Positions 18,013-26,359 of a DNA stretch of 64,000 nucleotides are shown here, piece by piece. The position numbers and the translations under genes are program-made. The notes under the pieces were generated by a model. That model was not told the origin of the DNA. It did no database searches and worked only from the letters and a program-made list of their open reading frames with translations. Position 1 is the first letter of the stretch. Every line of letters starts with the position of its first letter. Source of the stretch: Streptomyces sp. SirexAA-E (lineage in GTDB: Bacteria > Actinomycetota > Actinomycetes > Streptomycetales > Streptomycetaceae); the NCBI RefSeq assembly GCF_000177195.2, contig NC_015953.1, positions 2,666,001 to 2,730,000 on the forward strand, read 5' to 3'.

Positions 18013-19536
18013 GTGCGGGGCGGGCGCCCGGACCGGGACCGCACACCGCTCGCCGCCGTCCTGGCCGCCAACTCGATCTCCACCGCGGGCACGTCGCTCA
18101 CGCTCATCGGGGTCCCGTGGTTCGTCCTGGAGACCACGGGAAGCGCCGGCCGGGCCGGTGTGGTCGCCTTCTGCGCGACCCTGCCCATCGTCCTGGCGGC
18201 GCTGATCGGCGGCCCTCTCATCGACCGGATCGGCCGGCGCAGGATCGCCGTCGCCTCCGACACGGTGTGCGGTGCGGCCGTCGCCGCCGTACCGCTGCTG
18301 CACGCCGCCGGGCTGCTCGAATTCTGGATGCTGTGCGCGCTGATGGCGCTGAACGGGCTGGCCCACACGCCCGGCAACACGGCGCGCTACGTCCTCGTAC
18401 CCGACCTCACCGCCCGCGCGGGGACCACCCTCGCGCGGGCCGCCAGCCTCTACGACGCGGTGTCGCGCGGCGCCCGGATGGTCGGGGCCGCGCTGGCCGG
18501 CGTGCTGATCGCCGTCGTCGGCGCCGAGACCGTCCTGCTGCTGGACGCGGCCACCTTCGCGCTGTCCGCCCTGCTGGTGGCGGCGGGGGTGCGCGGGGTG
18601 AAGGCCGCCGAGCCCCGCAGGGACGCGGCCCCGGTGTCGCTGCGCACGTACGGCACCGAGCTGCGCGAGGGGTACGCCTACGTGCTCGGCAACCGGCTGC
18701 TGCTCGCCGTCGTCGTCATGGTGCTCTTCATGAACGGCACCGACCAGGGCTGGAACGCCGTCCTGCTGCCCGTGCACGCCGAGGCCGAGCTGGGCGGCTC
18801 CACCCAACTCGGGATGCTCACCGCCCTGTTCGCGGCGGGCGGGCTCACCGGCGCACTGATGTACGGGGCGGTGGGGCACCGCTTCTCCCGGCGCGCGGTG
18901 TTCTCGGTGTGCGTGGTGCTGTGCGGGGCGCCGCGTTTCCTGGTCGCCGCGCTGACCGGGACGACGCTGCCGCTGGCGGTCACCATGGCGCTGGGCGGCG
19001 TCGCGGGCGGCATGCTGAACCCGATCCTGACGACGCTGACCTACGAACGGGTTCCCGAGGAGCTCCGCAGCCGGGTGTCGGGCGCGCTCACCGCGGGCTG
19101 CGAGCTCGCCATGCCGGTGGGCGGACTGGCAGCCGGTCTGCTGGTGGAGGGCATGGGGGCGATGGGGGCGCTGCTGGCCATGGGCGGGGTGTACTTCCTG
19201 GCGACGCTGAGCCCGCTGGTCTTCCCTGCCTGGCGGTCCATGGAGGGCCCGGGGGCGGACGACGGGGCGAAGGCGACGCGGGGAGCCGGGACGGGTGCCG
19301 ACGCGGATACGGGGCCGGGGGCCGGCGCCGACGCGGGTGCTTGGGCGGGGGCCGGCGCCGACGCGGGTGCTTGGGCGGGGGCCGGCGCCGACGCGGGTGC
19401 GGGGGCCGGGATGAGAGCGGGTGCCGGCGCGGATACGGGCAGCGGGCCGGTGCGGGAGCCGCTGCTCAGCAGCTCGGAACCTTGCCCCCCTGGTCCAGAG
19501 CCCGCAGCGAGGACACCGCGCTCTTCAGCGTCGTGA
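18013..19536 (+). CDS. MFS transporter (drug-exporter type) with repetitive C-terminal tail
   Basis: This 507-residue major-facilitator protein has about twelve helices, starting at LAAVLAANSISTAGTSLTLIG, with the inter-helix basic motif DRIGRRRIAVASD. Its fold resembles the MFS_3 (macrolide-efflux-like) group. The final ~65 residues are a low-complexity Gly/Ala/Asp tail built from 10-residue repeats AGADAGAWAG. The GTG start at 18013 is fixed by frame and by its position two bases after the small ORF. Control by the operon's own regulator suggests export of a compound that the regulator senses. The tail overlaps the convergent Lon-like gene by 71 bases. Confidence 0.82.
   Translation: MRGGRPDRDRTPLAAVLAANSISTAGTSLTLIGVPWFVLETTGSAGRAGVVAFCATLPIVLAALIGGPLIDRIGRRRIAVASDTVCGAAVAAVPLLHAAGLLEFWMLCALMALNGLAHTPGNTARYVLVPDLTARAGTTLARAASLYDAVSRGARMVGAALAGVLIAVVGAETVLLLDAATFALSALLVAAGVRGVKAAEPRRDAAPVSLRTYGTELREGYAYVLGNRLLLAVVVMVLFMNGTDQGWNAVLLPVHAEAELGGSTQLGMLTALFAAGGLTGALMYGAVGHRFSRRAVFSVCVVLCGAPRFLVAALTGTTLPLAVTMALGGVAGGMLNPILTTLTYERVPEELRSRVSGALTAGCELAMPVGGLAAGLLVEGMGAMGALLAMGGVYFLATLSPLVFPAWRSMEGPGADDGAKATRGAGTGADADTGPGAGADAGAWAGAGADAGAWAGAGADAGAGAGMRAGAGADTGSGPVREPLLSSSEPCPPGPEPAARTPRSSAS
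19321..19410. repeat. 30-bp tandem repeat encoding the MFS tail
   Basis: Two perfect 30-base copies (19321-19350 and 19351-19380) and a third copy identical for 20 bases encode AGADAGAWAG units. Frame is preserved on unit gain or loss. Confidence 0.9.
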
Positions 19537-20254
19537 CGGGGATCAGGCGCAGGCCCTCGGGCTTCTCGGCCTCGGCCTGACCGCACTCCGCCTTCGGCAC
19601 CAGGAAGACGGTCGCACCGTCGCGCCGCGCCGCCTGCGTCTTCAGGGAGACCCCGCCGACCGCGCCGACCGTCCCGTCGGCCTCGATCGTGCCCGTACCC
19701 GCGATCGTACGGCCGCCGGTCAGGTCGCCGCCCGAGCCGTCACCGACCAGCTTGTCGATGATGCCCAGCGAGAAGAACAGGCCGGCGCTGGGGCCGCCGA
19801 CGTCGGCGAGTTGCAGGGTGACGTCCACCGAACCGGGCTTCTTGCCCAGGTGGTTCAGGGCCGCCTCGACCGCGGAGTTCTGCGAGTCCCGCATGTCCTT
19901 GAGGTTGTGCTGCTCGATCTCCTTCTCGGAGTCACCGGTCGGATAGACGGAGTCGCGCGGCATGACCGCCCGGTCCCCCCGGAACCAGCTGTCGACCACG
20001 TCCCCGATCCCGACGTCCGCCTCGGGCCCGGTGGCGATGATCGTCGTCATCAACAGTCTGCCGTCGGTGGTGCGGGTCGGTGTGCCCTCGATCGTGATGA
20101 CCGGCGTCCCCTTGTCGTCCCCCAGCACGTTCGCGGTCGTGCCGGGCTGCGCCAGGGTGAAGGGAAGGGGGGCCAGGGCCGCCGTACCGAAGAGCGCGAG
20201 GACGGGCAGGGCGCAGAGCGCGAGGGTGCGGGGGCGCGAGAGACGAGAGAGCAC
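19466..20254 (-). CDS. Lon-like (S16) serine protease domain protein, YlbL-type without visible PDZ
   Basis: This 262-residue protein has an N-terminal signal/anchor (RPRTLALCALPVLALFGTAA). A C-terminal Lon proteolytic domain carries the serine in DVGGPSAGLFFSLGIIDKL and the lysine in GGVSLKTQAARRDGATVFLVP. YlbL-family proteins normally place a PDZ domain between the anchor and the protease; here the middle is only about 100 residues and no PDZ motif is obvious. It is probably extracytoplasmic and membrane-tethered. GTG 20254 is the start at the signal sequence. It overlaps the MFS gene tail to tail. Confidence 0.8.
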   Translation of the reverse strand: MLSRLSRPRTLALCALPVLALFGTAALAPLPFTLAQPGTTANVLGDDKGTPVITIEGTPTRTTDGRLLMTTIIATGPEADVGIGDVVDSWFRGDRAVMPRDSVYPTGDSEKEIEQHNLKDMRDSQNSAVEAALNHLGKKPGSVDVTLQLADVGGPSAGLFFSLGIIDKLVGDGSGGDLTGGRTIAGTGTIEADGTVGAVGGVSLKTQAARRDGATVFLVPKAECGQAEAEKPEGLRLIPVTTLKSAVSSLRALDQGGKVPSC

Positions 20255-20305
20255 CCGCCCAATCTAACCGTCCGCCCCGTCTGCCCCGTCCACTCCCTCC
20301 ACGAC

Positions 20306-20379
20306 GTCGGGGAGGGGGCTTCCGGCTTCCGTACGGTGTCGGGGAGGGCGGCCCTGGCCCCGTACGGCGTCGGGGAGGG
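20306..20379. repeat. Imperfect direct repeats in the intergenic region
   Basis: GTCGGGGAGGG occurs three times (20306, 20338, 20369), twice within the longer GTACGGYGTCGGGGAGGG. The spacing is about 31-32 bases. It lies upstream of the Lon-like gene and downstream of the IclR gene; function unknown. Confidence 0.6.
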
Positions 20380-20396
20380 TTGCCCCGGCCCTCGTT

Positions 20397-20420
20397 CGTC
20401 CACCGCCTCGGGTGTGGACG
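20397..20420 (-). terminator. Possible terminator after the IclR-type gene
   Basis: CGTCCAC and GTGGACG form a 7-bp stem with a 10-base loop, ending ten bases past the regulator's stop codon. Confidence 0.4.
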
Positions 20421-20429
20421 GCGTGACCC

Positions 20430-21074
20430 TCAGCGCAGCGCGTCCGCGACCTCCCGGGCGGCGTCGAGGACCCGCGGCCCGACCCGCTCGGGTACGGCGT
20501 CGGCGAGCATCACCACGCCCACGCTGCCCTCCACACCCGACACCCCGACCAGCGGTGCCGCGGCCCCGCAGGCACCGGCCTCCAGCTCGCCCTGGGTCAG
20601 GGTGTAGCCCGGGTGGTCGGCGAGCGACTTCTGCCGGGCGGTGAGGATCGCCCGGCCCGCGGCGCCCCGGTCCAGCGGGTGCCGGAAGCCCGCGCGGTAG
20701 GCCACGTGGTAGTCGGTCCAGCTCGGCTCCACGACGGCCACCGCGAGTGCGTCGGCCCCGTCGACCAGGGTGAGGTGGGCGGTCGCCCCTATGTCCTCGG
20801 CCAGGGAGCGCAGCGCGGGCAGCGCCGCTTCCCGGACGAGCGGATGCACCTGGCGGCCCAGGCGCAGCACGCCCAGGCCCACTCGGGCCCGGCCACCCAG
20901 GTCACGCCTGACGAGGGCGTGCTGTTCCAGGGTGGCGAGCAGGCGGTAGACCACGGTGCGGTTGACGCCGAGCTTGTTCGACAACTCGGTGACGGTCAGA
21001 CCGTGATCGGTATCGGCGAGCAGTTTGAGGACGCGCAGTCCCCGGTCGAGCGTCTGAGAAGTCTCTGCGGTCAC
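20430..21074 (-). CDS. IclR family transcriptional regulator
   Basis: This 214-residue protein has an N-terminal winged HTH (SQTLDRGLRVLKLLADTDHGLTVTELSNKLGVNRTVVYRLLATLEQHALV, about residues 6-60) and an IclR effector domain (PLDRGAAGRAILTA and a C-terminal VGVVMLADAV). It is slightly shorter than typical IclR proteins (~250), with the effector domain compact. GTG 21074 is chosen because GGGAGAGG lies upstream; the frame is open further without a site. The target genes are not evident from the neighbours. Confidence 0.85.
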   Translation of the reverse strand: MTAETSQTLDRGLRVLKLLADTDHGLTVTELSNKLGVNRTVVYRLLATLEQHALVRRDLGGRARVGLGVLRLGRQVHPLVREAALPALRSLAEDIGATAHLTLVDGADALAVAVVEPSWTDYHVAYRAGFRHPLDRGAAGRAILTARQKSLADHPGYTLTQGELEAGACGAAAPLVGVSGVEGSVGVVMLADAVPERVGPRVLDAAREVADALR

Positions 21075-21611
21075 GACGCCCTCTCCCTCTGTGGTGAGTG
21101 GGGCGGTTCCCTCTGCGAGATGACGACGCCGGTCCCATCGGCGACGCACCGAGAGGCCCCCCGACTGGCCATGGCACCGGATGCGCTCCGCGGCCACGTT
21201 GCCACGGCGCGTTCATGTTTCGGGGACATTAGCGAGCGGGTCCGCTCAGCGGAAGACCTCGTCCAGAATCCGGGCGGGCGCCGGAACACGGCGGCATAAC
21301 CGCCGGTCAGCGCGGAACCGTCCGGAACGCGGACGTCTACGCGCGTCCAAGTCGAGTGACGCCTCGCGACGCTCCGTACATCACCTGTGAACCACTGTTA
21401 ACTCACGGTGAAGAAATCATGTAAAAATTTCAACTCTTCGGCGCGCGCGCCCGGCGCGCGGGGCTCCTCGCGCGCTCCTCCCGGAGGGACGCCTGCGGGC
21501 CCGGTCGAGGAGTCGTTCATTCCTCGGCCGGGCCCGCGGGTGTGCGTCTTTTCTCCGGGGGCCGCCGACCGCCCCGACGGAGGGCCGGTCACCTCGTCCG
21601 GCCGGACGGTC
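21075..21611. other. 537-base intergenic region with a long hairpin and an AT-rich patch
   Basis: No protein gene is credible here. The right part holds a 17-bp-stem hairpin (21495-21537), probably the terminator of the DEAH helicase gene. A conspicuously AT-rich patch, unusual for this genome, lies at 21411-21433 and may be part of the promoter region of the IclR gene; no clean -35/-10 pair could be assigned. Confidence 0.5.
21495..21537 (-). terminator. Long hairpin downstream of the DEAH helicase
   Basis: A 17-bp stem with one G-T wobble (21495-21511 with 21521-21537) closes a 9-base loop, starting 74 bases past the helicase stop. It is probably an intrinsic terminator, though its distance leaves room for another role. 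Confidence 0.6.
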
Positions 21612-23393
21612 TCACCGCATCCGGGTGGCCCACTCCTGCACCTTCTTGATCCGGTCCTGGATCTGTCCGGCCGTCGCCTCCGCGCTCGGTGGCCCGCCGC
21701 ACACCCGGCGCAGCTCGGTGTGGATCACTCCGTGCGGCTTGCCGCTCTGGTGTGTGTACGCCGAGACCATGGTGTTCAGCTGCTTGCGCAGTTCCAGCAG
21801 CTTCTTGTGCGTGACCACGGGCCGGTCCTCGGCCGCCTTCTCCAGGAGGTCGGCCTCCGACGCCGGCTTCTGGCGGCTGTGGGCGATCTGCCGGGTCTGC
21901 CGCTTCTGGAGCAGCAGCTGCACCTGGTCGGGCTCCAGCAGTCCCGGGATGCCCAGGTAGTCCTGCTCCTCCTCGCTCCCCGGGTGGGCCTGCATCCCGA
22001 ACTCGGCGCCGTCGTAGAGCACCCGGTCGAAGACCGCGTCGGACTCCAGCGCCTCGAAGGGCAGTTGCTCCTCGGTCTCCTCGTCCTCGAGCTTCTCCGC
22101 GTCCGCGAGGAGCTGGTCCTCCTCGGCGAACGGGTTCTCCTCGTCGCTGCCCTTCTTCGGCTTGTCGAGCACGTGGTCGCGCTCGACCTCCATCTCGTTG
22201 GCGAAGTCGAGCAGCATCGGGATGGTCGGCAGGAACACGGAGGCGGTCTCGCCGCGTCGGCGTGACCGTACGAAACGTCCGACGGCCTGGGCGAAGAAGA
22301 GGGGCGTGGAGATGGTGGTGGCGTACACGCCGACGGCCAGGCGCGGCACGTCGACGCCTTCCGACACCATCCGGACCGCCACCATCCAGCGCGAGGTGTC
22401 CTGGCTGAACTTGTCGATGTTCTTGGACGCGGCCTTCTCGTCGGAGAGGACCACGGTCGGCTTCTCACCGGTGACCGACTTGAGGATCTTGGCGTACGCG
22501 CGGGCCGACTCCTGGTCCGTCGCGATGACCAGCCCGCCCGCGTCGGGGATGCCCTTGCGGACCTCGGTCAGCCGCTTGTCGGCTGCGGCCAGCACATTGG
22601 GGATCCAGTCACCGGTGGGCGAGAGCGCGGTACGCCAGGCCTGCCCGATGGCGTCCTTGGTCATCGGCTCGCCGAGCCGGGCCGCGATCTCGTCGCCGGC
22701 CTTGGTGCGCCAGCGCATGTTGCCGCTGTAGCTGAGGAAGATCACGGGGCGGACGACCCCGTCGGCGAGCGCGTTGCCGTAGCCGTAGGTGTAGTCGGCC
22801 GAGGAGCGGCGGATGCCGTCGTTGCCCTCCTCGTACGCGACGAAGGGGATCGGGTTGGTGTCGGACCGGAACGGTGTACCGGTGAGCGCGAGCCGCCGGG
22901 TCGCCGGGTCGAACGCCTCCTGGCACGCCTCGCCCCAGGACTTCGAGTCACCGGCGTGGTGGATCTCGTCGAGGATCACGAGCGTCTTGCGCTGCTCGCA
23001 GCGGTTGCGGTGGAGCATCGGGCGTACGCCGACACCCGCGTACGTGACCGCGACCCCGTGGTACTCCTTGCTGACGGGTCCGGCGCTGTAGTCGGGGTCG
23101 AGCTTGATGCCTATCCGGGCGGCTGCCTCCGCCCACTGCTTCTTGAGGTGCTCGGTGGGCGCCACGACGGTGACCTGCTGCACCACGTGATGGTGCAGCA
23201 GCCATGAGGCGAGGGTCAGCGCGAAGGTCGTCTTGCCCGCGCCGGGCGTCGCGACGGCGAGGAAGTCGCGCGGCTGCTCCTGGACGTACTTCTCCATGGC
23301 GCCCTGCTGCCAGGCTCGCAGCTTGCCTGCCGTACCCCAGGGGGCGCGGCCGGGAAAGGCGGGTGAGAGGTGGTGGGAGGCGGTAGTAGTCAC
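21612..23393 (-). CDS. DEAD/DEAH-box helicase (SF2), 593 aa
   Basis: This is a superfamily 2 helicase related to the RadD/type III restriction helicase group. It has Walker A ATPGAGKT near residues 48-55, motif Ia VVAPTEHLKKQW, Walker B LDEIHH near 141-146, motif III ALTGTPFRSD, and the C-terminal motifs MVSEGVDVPRLAVGVY and QAVGRFVRSRRRGE. A ~150-residue C-terminal region rich in charged helices follows with no recognised domain. The GTG start at 23393 has GGAG close upstream. Substrate (DNA or RNA) cannot be read from the sequence; neighbours do not suggest a restriction or phage-defence partner. Confidence 0.85.
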   Translation of the reverse strand: MTTTASHHLSPAFPGRAPWGTAGKLRAWQQGAMEKYVQEQPRDFLAVATPGAGKTTFALTLASWLLHHHVVQQVTVVAPTEHLKKQWAEAAARIGIKLDPDYSAGPVSKEYHGVAVTYAGVGVRPMLHRNRCEQRKTLVILDEIHHAGDSKSWGEACQEAFDPATRRLALTGTPFRSDTNPIPFVAYEEGNDGIRRSSADYTYGYGNALADGVVRPVIFLSYSGNMRWRTKAGDEIAARLGEPMTKDAIGQAWRTALSPTGDWIPNVLAAADKRLTEVRKGIPDAGGLVIATDQESARAYAKILKSVTGEKPTVVLSDEKAASKNIDKFSQDTSRWMVAVRMVSEGVDVPRLAVGVYATTISTPLFFAQAVGRFVRSRRRGETASVFLPTIPMLLDFANEMEVERDHVLDKPKKGSDEENPFAEEDQLLADAEKLEDEETEEQLPFEALESDAVFDRVLYDGAEFGMQAHPGSEEEQDYLGIPGLLEPDQVQLLLQKRQTRQIAHSRQKPASEADLLEKAAEDRPVVTHKKLLELRKQLNTMVSAYTHQSGKPHGVIHTELRRVCGGPPSAEATAGQIQDRIKKVQEWATRMR

Positions 23394-23637
23394 GGTCTCC
23401 GGTTCGGGGCACTCGGGTACGTGGGGGCGCTGTCCACGCGGGCCGTCGGGGCCCGCACGCGATACGACAACCGGGCCACCCTACCGGCGGGCGGGACGGA
23501 ACCCCGTACGGAACAGGCCGCCCCGTGGAGGAGTGCGACGGCTCTCACACCCAGCGCGGCGCGGGCGCGAAGCCTCCCCGAGACGCCCCGTCATCGCCGG
23601 ACACGCAGTTCCCGCTCGCAGTTCCCGCACGCAGTTC

Positions 23638-25098
23638 CTACCGGGCCCGCACCCGGCTCGCCACCCACGCCCCCGCCAGGGCCACGGCCGCCATCGGCAG
23701 GAAGACCGCGGCGAACGCCGCGGGGTGCGAACCGGCGGTCCCGCTGCCCGCCGGGCCGTGCACGGACGCGCCCACCGCTCCCCCGCCGAGCGCGGCGAAG
23801 GCCGCTCCGCCACCGGCGAGCAGCAGGACGTTGGCCAGCCCGTCCGAGATCTGGAGGGCTGCGGAGTTGGCTCCCGCCTCCTTCGGGGCCGACAGCTTCA
23901 GCAGCAGCACGCTCGTCGACGCGATCACCATGCCCATGCCGAAGCACCCGACGCCCCAGGCGACGGCCACCGTCCACACCGGTACCGCCTCGATCAACAC
24001 CCCCGGTGCGGCGGCGATCGCCAGCGCCACCAGCACCATGCCGCCGACCATCAGGGCCTCGCGGTGCGGCTCCAGGCGCGGCCGGGCCAGGACGTACGAG
24101 CCGAGCGCCCAGGTCAGACCGCCGGCGGCCAGCGACAGGCCCGCCATCGTCGGGGACAGCCCCCGCTGGGTCACCAGCATCAGCGGTACGAAGGACTCGG
24201 CGGCGATGAACGAACCCGCCGCCACCCCGCGCAGCAGGACCACCGCGGGAAGCCCCCGTGCGGCGCGCAGCGTCCCCGTGGGGAGCAGCCCGCGGACGGC
24301 GGGCACGAGGAGCGCGGCCCCGGCCGCGGCGGGCAGCAGCGAGAGCCACCGCAGGTCCTGCCCGGCGTACTGGAGCAGCCCGGCGCCCAGCGAGATACCC
24401 AGGGCGAGCCGGATGCGCCGCCGGTCGAACGGTTCCGGATCCGCCTCCGCGTCGGCCGGCCCGGACGCCATGCGCCGGATCGCGGGCAGCGCGAGACCGA
24501 GCGGCAGGAGGATGAGCACGGGGATGCCGACGAAGACCCAGCGCCAGCCGAGGTGCTCGGTGACGGTTCCCGAGGCGAGCGGTCCGACGACGGACGGAAC
24601 GATCCAGGCGGCCGAGAACGCGGCCATGATCGCGGGCCTGATCCGCTCCGGGTAGGCACGGCCGATGACGACGTACAGCGCCACGATGACCAGACCACCG
24701 CCTATGCCCTGGACGGCCCGGCCGAGGATGAACATCCACATGCCGCCCGCCGTCCCGGACAGCAGCAGCCCGGCGCCGAACGCCCCGATCCCGGAGGCGA
24801 GCGGCGCGAGCGGCCCGGACCGGTCGGCCCACTGCCCGGAGAGCACCATGGCGAAGAGGCTGGTGGTGAAGTACGCGGAGAAGGCGAACGCGTAGAGCGG
24901 GATGCCGTCCAGCTCGCGGGCCGCCACCGGCATCGCCGTACCGACGGCGGTCGCCTCGAACGCGATGAGCAGCACGACGGAGACGATGCCGATGCTGAGC
25001 GCCCGGTAGGTACGCCCCAACACGCCCTCGGGCGGCGCGGGCGCGGCGTCGACGACGGGGGCCGTGACATCGGCGTCACGCGGTTCCAGGACACTCAT
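23638..25098 (-). CDS. MFS transporter (DHA2-like multidrug exporter)
   Basis: This 486-residue transporter has about twelve to fourteen helices. The first half shows ALSIGIVSVVLLIAFEATAVGTAMPV and the motif GQWADRSGPL (motif A), with GRAVQGIGGGLVIVAL as the motif C-like antiporter segment. ATG 25098 has no Shine-Dalgarno sequence, but TACTCT lies seven bases upstream, so a leaderless transcript is likely. The gene stands alone; substrate unknown. Confidence 0.82.
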   Translation of the reverse strand: MSVLEPRDADVTAPVVDAAPAPPEGVLGRTYRALSIGIVSVVLLIAFEATAVGTAMPVAARELDGIPLYAFAFSAYFTTSLFAMVLSGQWADRSGPLAPLASGIGAFGAGLLLSGTAGGMWMFILGRAVQGIGGGLVIVALYVVIGRAYPERIRPAIMAAFSAAWIVPSVVGPLASGTVTEHLGWRWVFVGIPVLILLPLGLALPAIRRMASGPADAEADPEPFDRRRIRLALGISLGAGLLQYAGQDLRWLSLLPAAAGAALLVPAVRGLLPTGTLRAARGLPAVVLLRGVAAGSFIAAESFVPLMLVTQRGLSPTMAGLSLAAGGLTWALGSYVLARPRLEPHREALMVGGMVLVALAIAAAPGVLIEAVPVWTVAVAWGVGCFGMGMVIASTSVLLLKLSAPKEAGANSAALQISDGLANVLLLAGGGAAFAALGGGAVGASVHGPAGSGTAGSHPAAFAAVFLPMAAVALAGAWVASRVRAR

Positions 25099-25293
25099 GG
25101 AGCCAAGAGTAAGGGCCGAAAGCGCAGGTGACCCCTGTCCGGAGGGGGAGTCCAGGTCGGCCGTTGGTCGTAGGCCCGCACCCCTGCGTCGGGTTGTGGA
25201 CATGAACGCCGTATGGCAGTCGTGTTGCGGGGACGCCGCTGCCCTTGAGTGCCGCCGCCCGGGGCCCGTACGGTCGACAGCAGAACACCACTT

Positions 25294-25368
25294 GACCGTG
25301 TGCCCGAGAGGCTCAGGGGCTCGACTGCAACTCGAGTTACACCGGTTCGAATCCGGTCACGGTCTCCA
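25294..25368 (+). tRNA. tRNA-Cys (GCA), divergent type, CCA encoded
   Basis: A full cloverleaf can be drawn by hand. The acceptor GACCGTG (25294-25300) pairs perfectly with CACGGTC (25358-25364). The D arm starts CCCGAGAGG. The anticodon stem CTCGA/TCGAG encloses loop CTGCAAC, giving anticodon GCA. The T arm is ACCGG-TTCGAAT-CCGGT. The discriminator base is T, the main identity base for cysteinyl-tRNA synthetase, and CCA is encoded at 25366-25368. The sequence differs greatly from the usual Streptomyces tRNA-Cys (acceptor GGTGGAG as I recall it), so this looks like a second, divergent isoacceptor. Confidence 0.88.
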
Positions 25369-25394
25369 GCATTCTCCAGCGGGAGAACCCGAAA

Positions 25395-25432
25395 GGGAAC
25401 GGCCGCCCCATGGTGCGGGGGCGGCCGTTCCC
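25395..25432. terminator. Bidirectional terminator, tRNA-Cys / lipoprotein gene
   Basis: A perfect 15-bp stem (25395-25409 with 25418-25432) and 8-base loop lies 27 bases after the tRNA and 33 bases past the convergent lipoprotein gene's stop. Confidence 0.85.
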
Positions 25433-25464
25433 GTGTGCGCGCGTCACGGTGGGGCCGGGTGACG

Positions 25465-26112
25465 TTACTTCGGTGTGAGTACGGGGACCTTCGGCAGACC
25501 GCCGTTGTCCTCGCAGTCGAGCTCCTTCACCAGCTTGAGCGTGGCGGCATGCAGGATCCGCATATTCATGTCGCGGTATTCGCGGGTGTCCGGCGCATCG
25601 CTCTCCCCGCGCCCGAAACCACCCTGTATCCGCAGCGGCGCCTTGTCCGAACCCTTCAATTGGGGACTCACGCATTCGAAGTAGATCGATGCGCCACTTC
25701 GCCTCACAGAAGACTGCACACCCATGGTGTACAGCTCGGCACCGGCCGGAAGCCCTTCGTCCTCGACATCCTGCGGGGCGTACATCGAGTAGGTGATCCC
25801 GCCACGGTCCGTCTGCTTGGCGCCCTTCGAGCTCAGACGGCAGAGGTTCGCCCCAGGAGCCCACGAACGGCCGGACGCGTAACCGTCCTTGAGCGCCGCG
25901 ACCACCTCCTGCATGCCATTCCCACTGCGCCAGAAGAAGACCTTGTGCCCTGTCACCTTCTCGACCATCTCCGCCGACGGTCCGGAGAACAGACCACCGC
26001 ACACCTCACCGGCCCCGACGAACTGCTCGTGCTCCTCCTCGCCGGAGGCGCATGCCACGCCCCCGACGCCCAATGCCAGGGCCGTCCCCGCAGCCGTCAG
26101 CAATCGCCGCAT
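25465..26112 (-). CDS. Putative lipoprotein, 215 aa, last gene of the ESX-like operon
   Basis: The start MRRLLTAAGTALALGVGGVA is a short signal sequence followed by Cys21, a probable but imperfect lipobox. The mature part has several cysteines and no family I recognise. ATG 26112 is preceded by GGGAG; the frame stays open for another 97 codons but those overlap the upstream lipoprotein gene. It follows a second lipoprotein (26360-26908) and the 697-residue ESX-like protein on the same strand. The pairing of a large secreted-type protein with small lipoproteins would fit an immunity or chaperone role, but this is speculation. Confidence 0.65.
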   Translation of the reverse strand: MRRLLTAAGTALALGVGGVACASGEEEHEQFVGAGEVCGGLFSGPSAEMVEKVTGHKVFFWRSGNGMQEVVAALKDGYASGRSWAPGANLCRLSSKGAKQTDRGGITYSMYAPQDVEDEGLPAGAELYTMGVQSSVRRSGASIYFECVSPQLKGSDKAPLRIQGGFGRGESDAPDTREYRDMNMRILHAATLKLVKELDCEDNGGLPKVPVLTPK

Positions 26113-26359
26113 CCGCCCGCCCACTCCCACTCGCTCGTCCCGTCTTCGATTCGTCCCGACCGCCGATCCGGTGTGTCCGTTGTTCCCGATGACCGGGCGA
26201 CCACCTGGGGGCCCACCGCACCGCGTAACGCAGTAGGTCAACGGACGAGCGAGCACAGCGGGATCGTTGGCGCAGGCCAGTTCGTCCACCAGAGGGCGGG
26301 CGAACGTGGACAGCAAGGCCTCACGCTGTCCGACCTTCACCCCGGGATCGGCCAGCCCC

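Noticed and set aside
20306..20379. CRISPR-like spacing of three repeats
   Set aside because: Repeats are short, imperfect, GC-biased and have no unique spacers of equal length or cas genes; treated as simple direct repeats.
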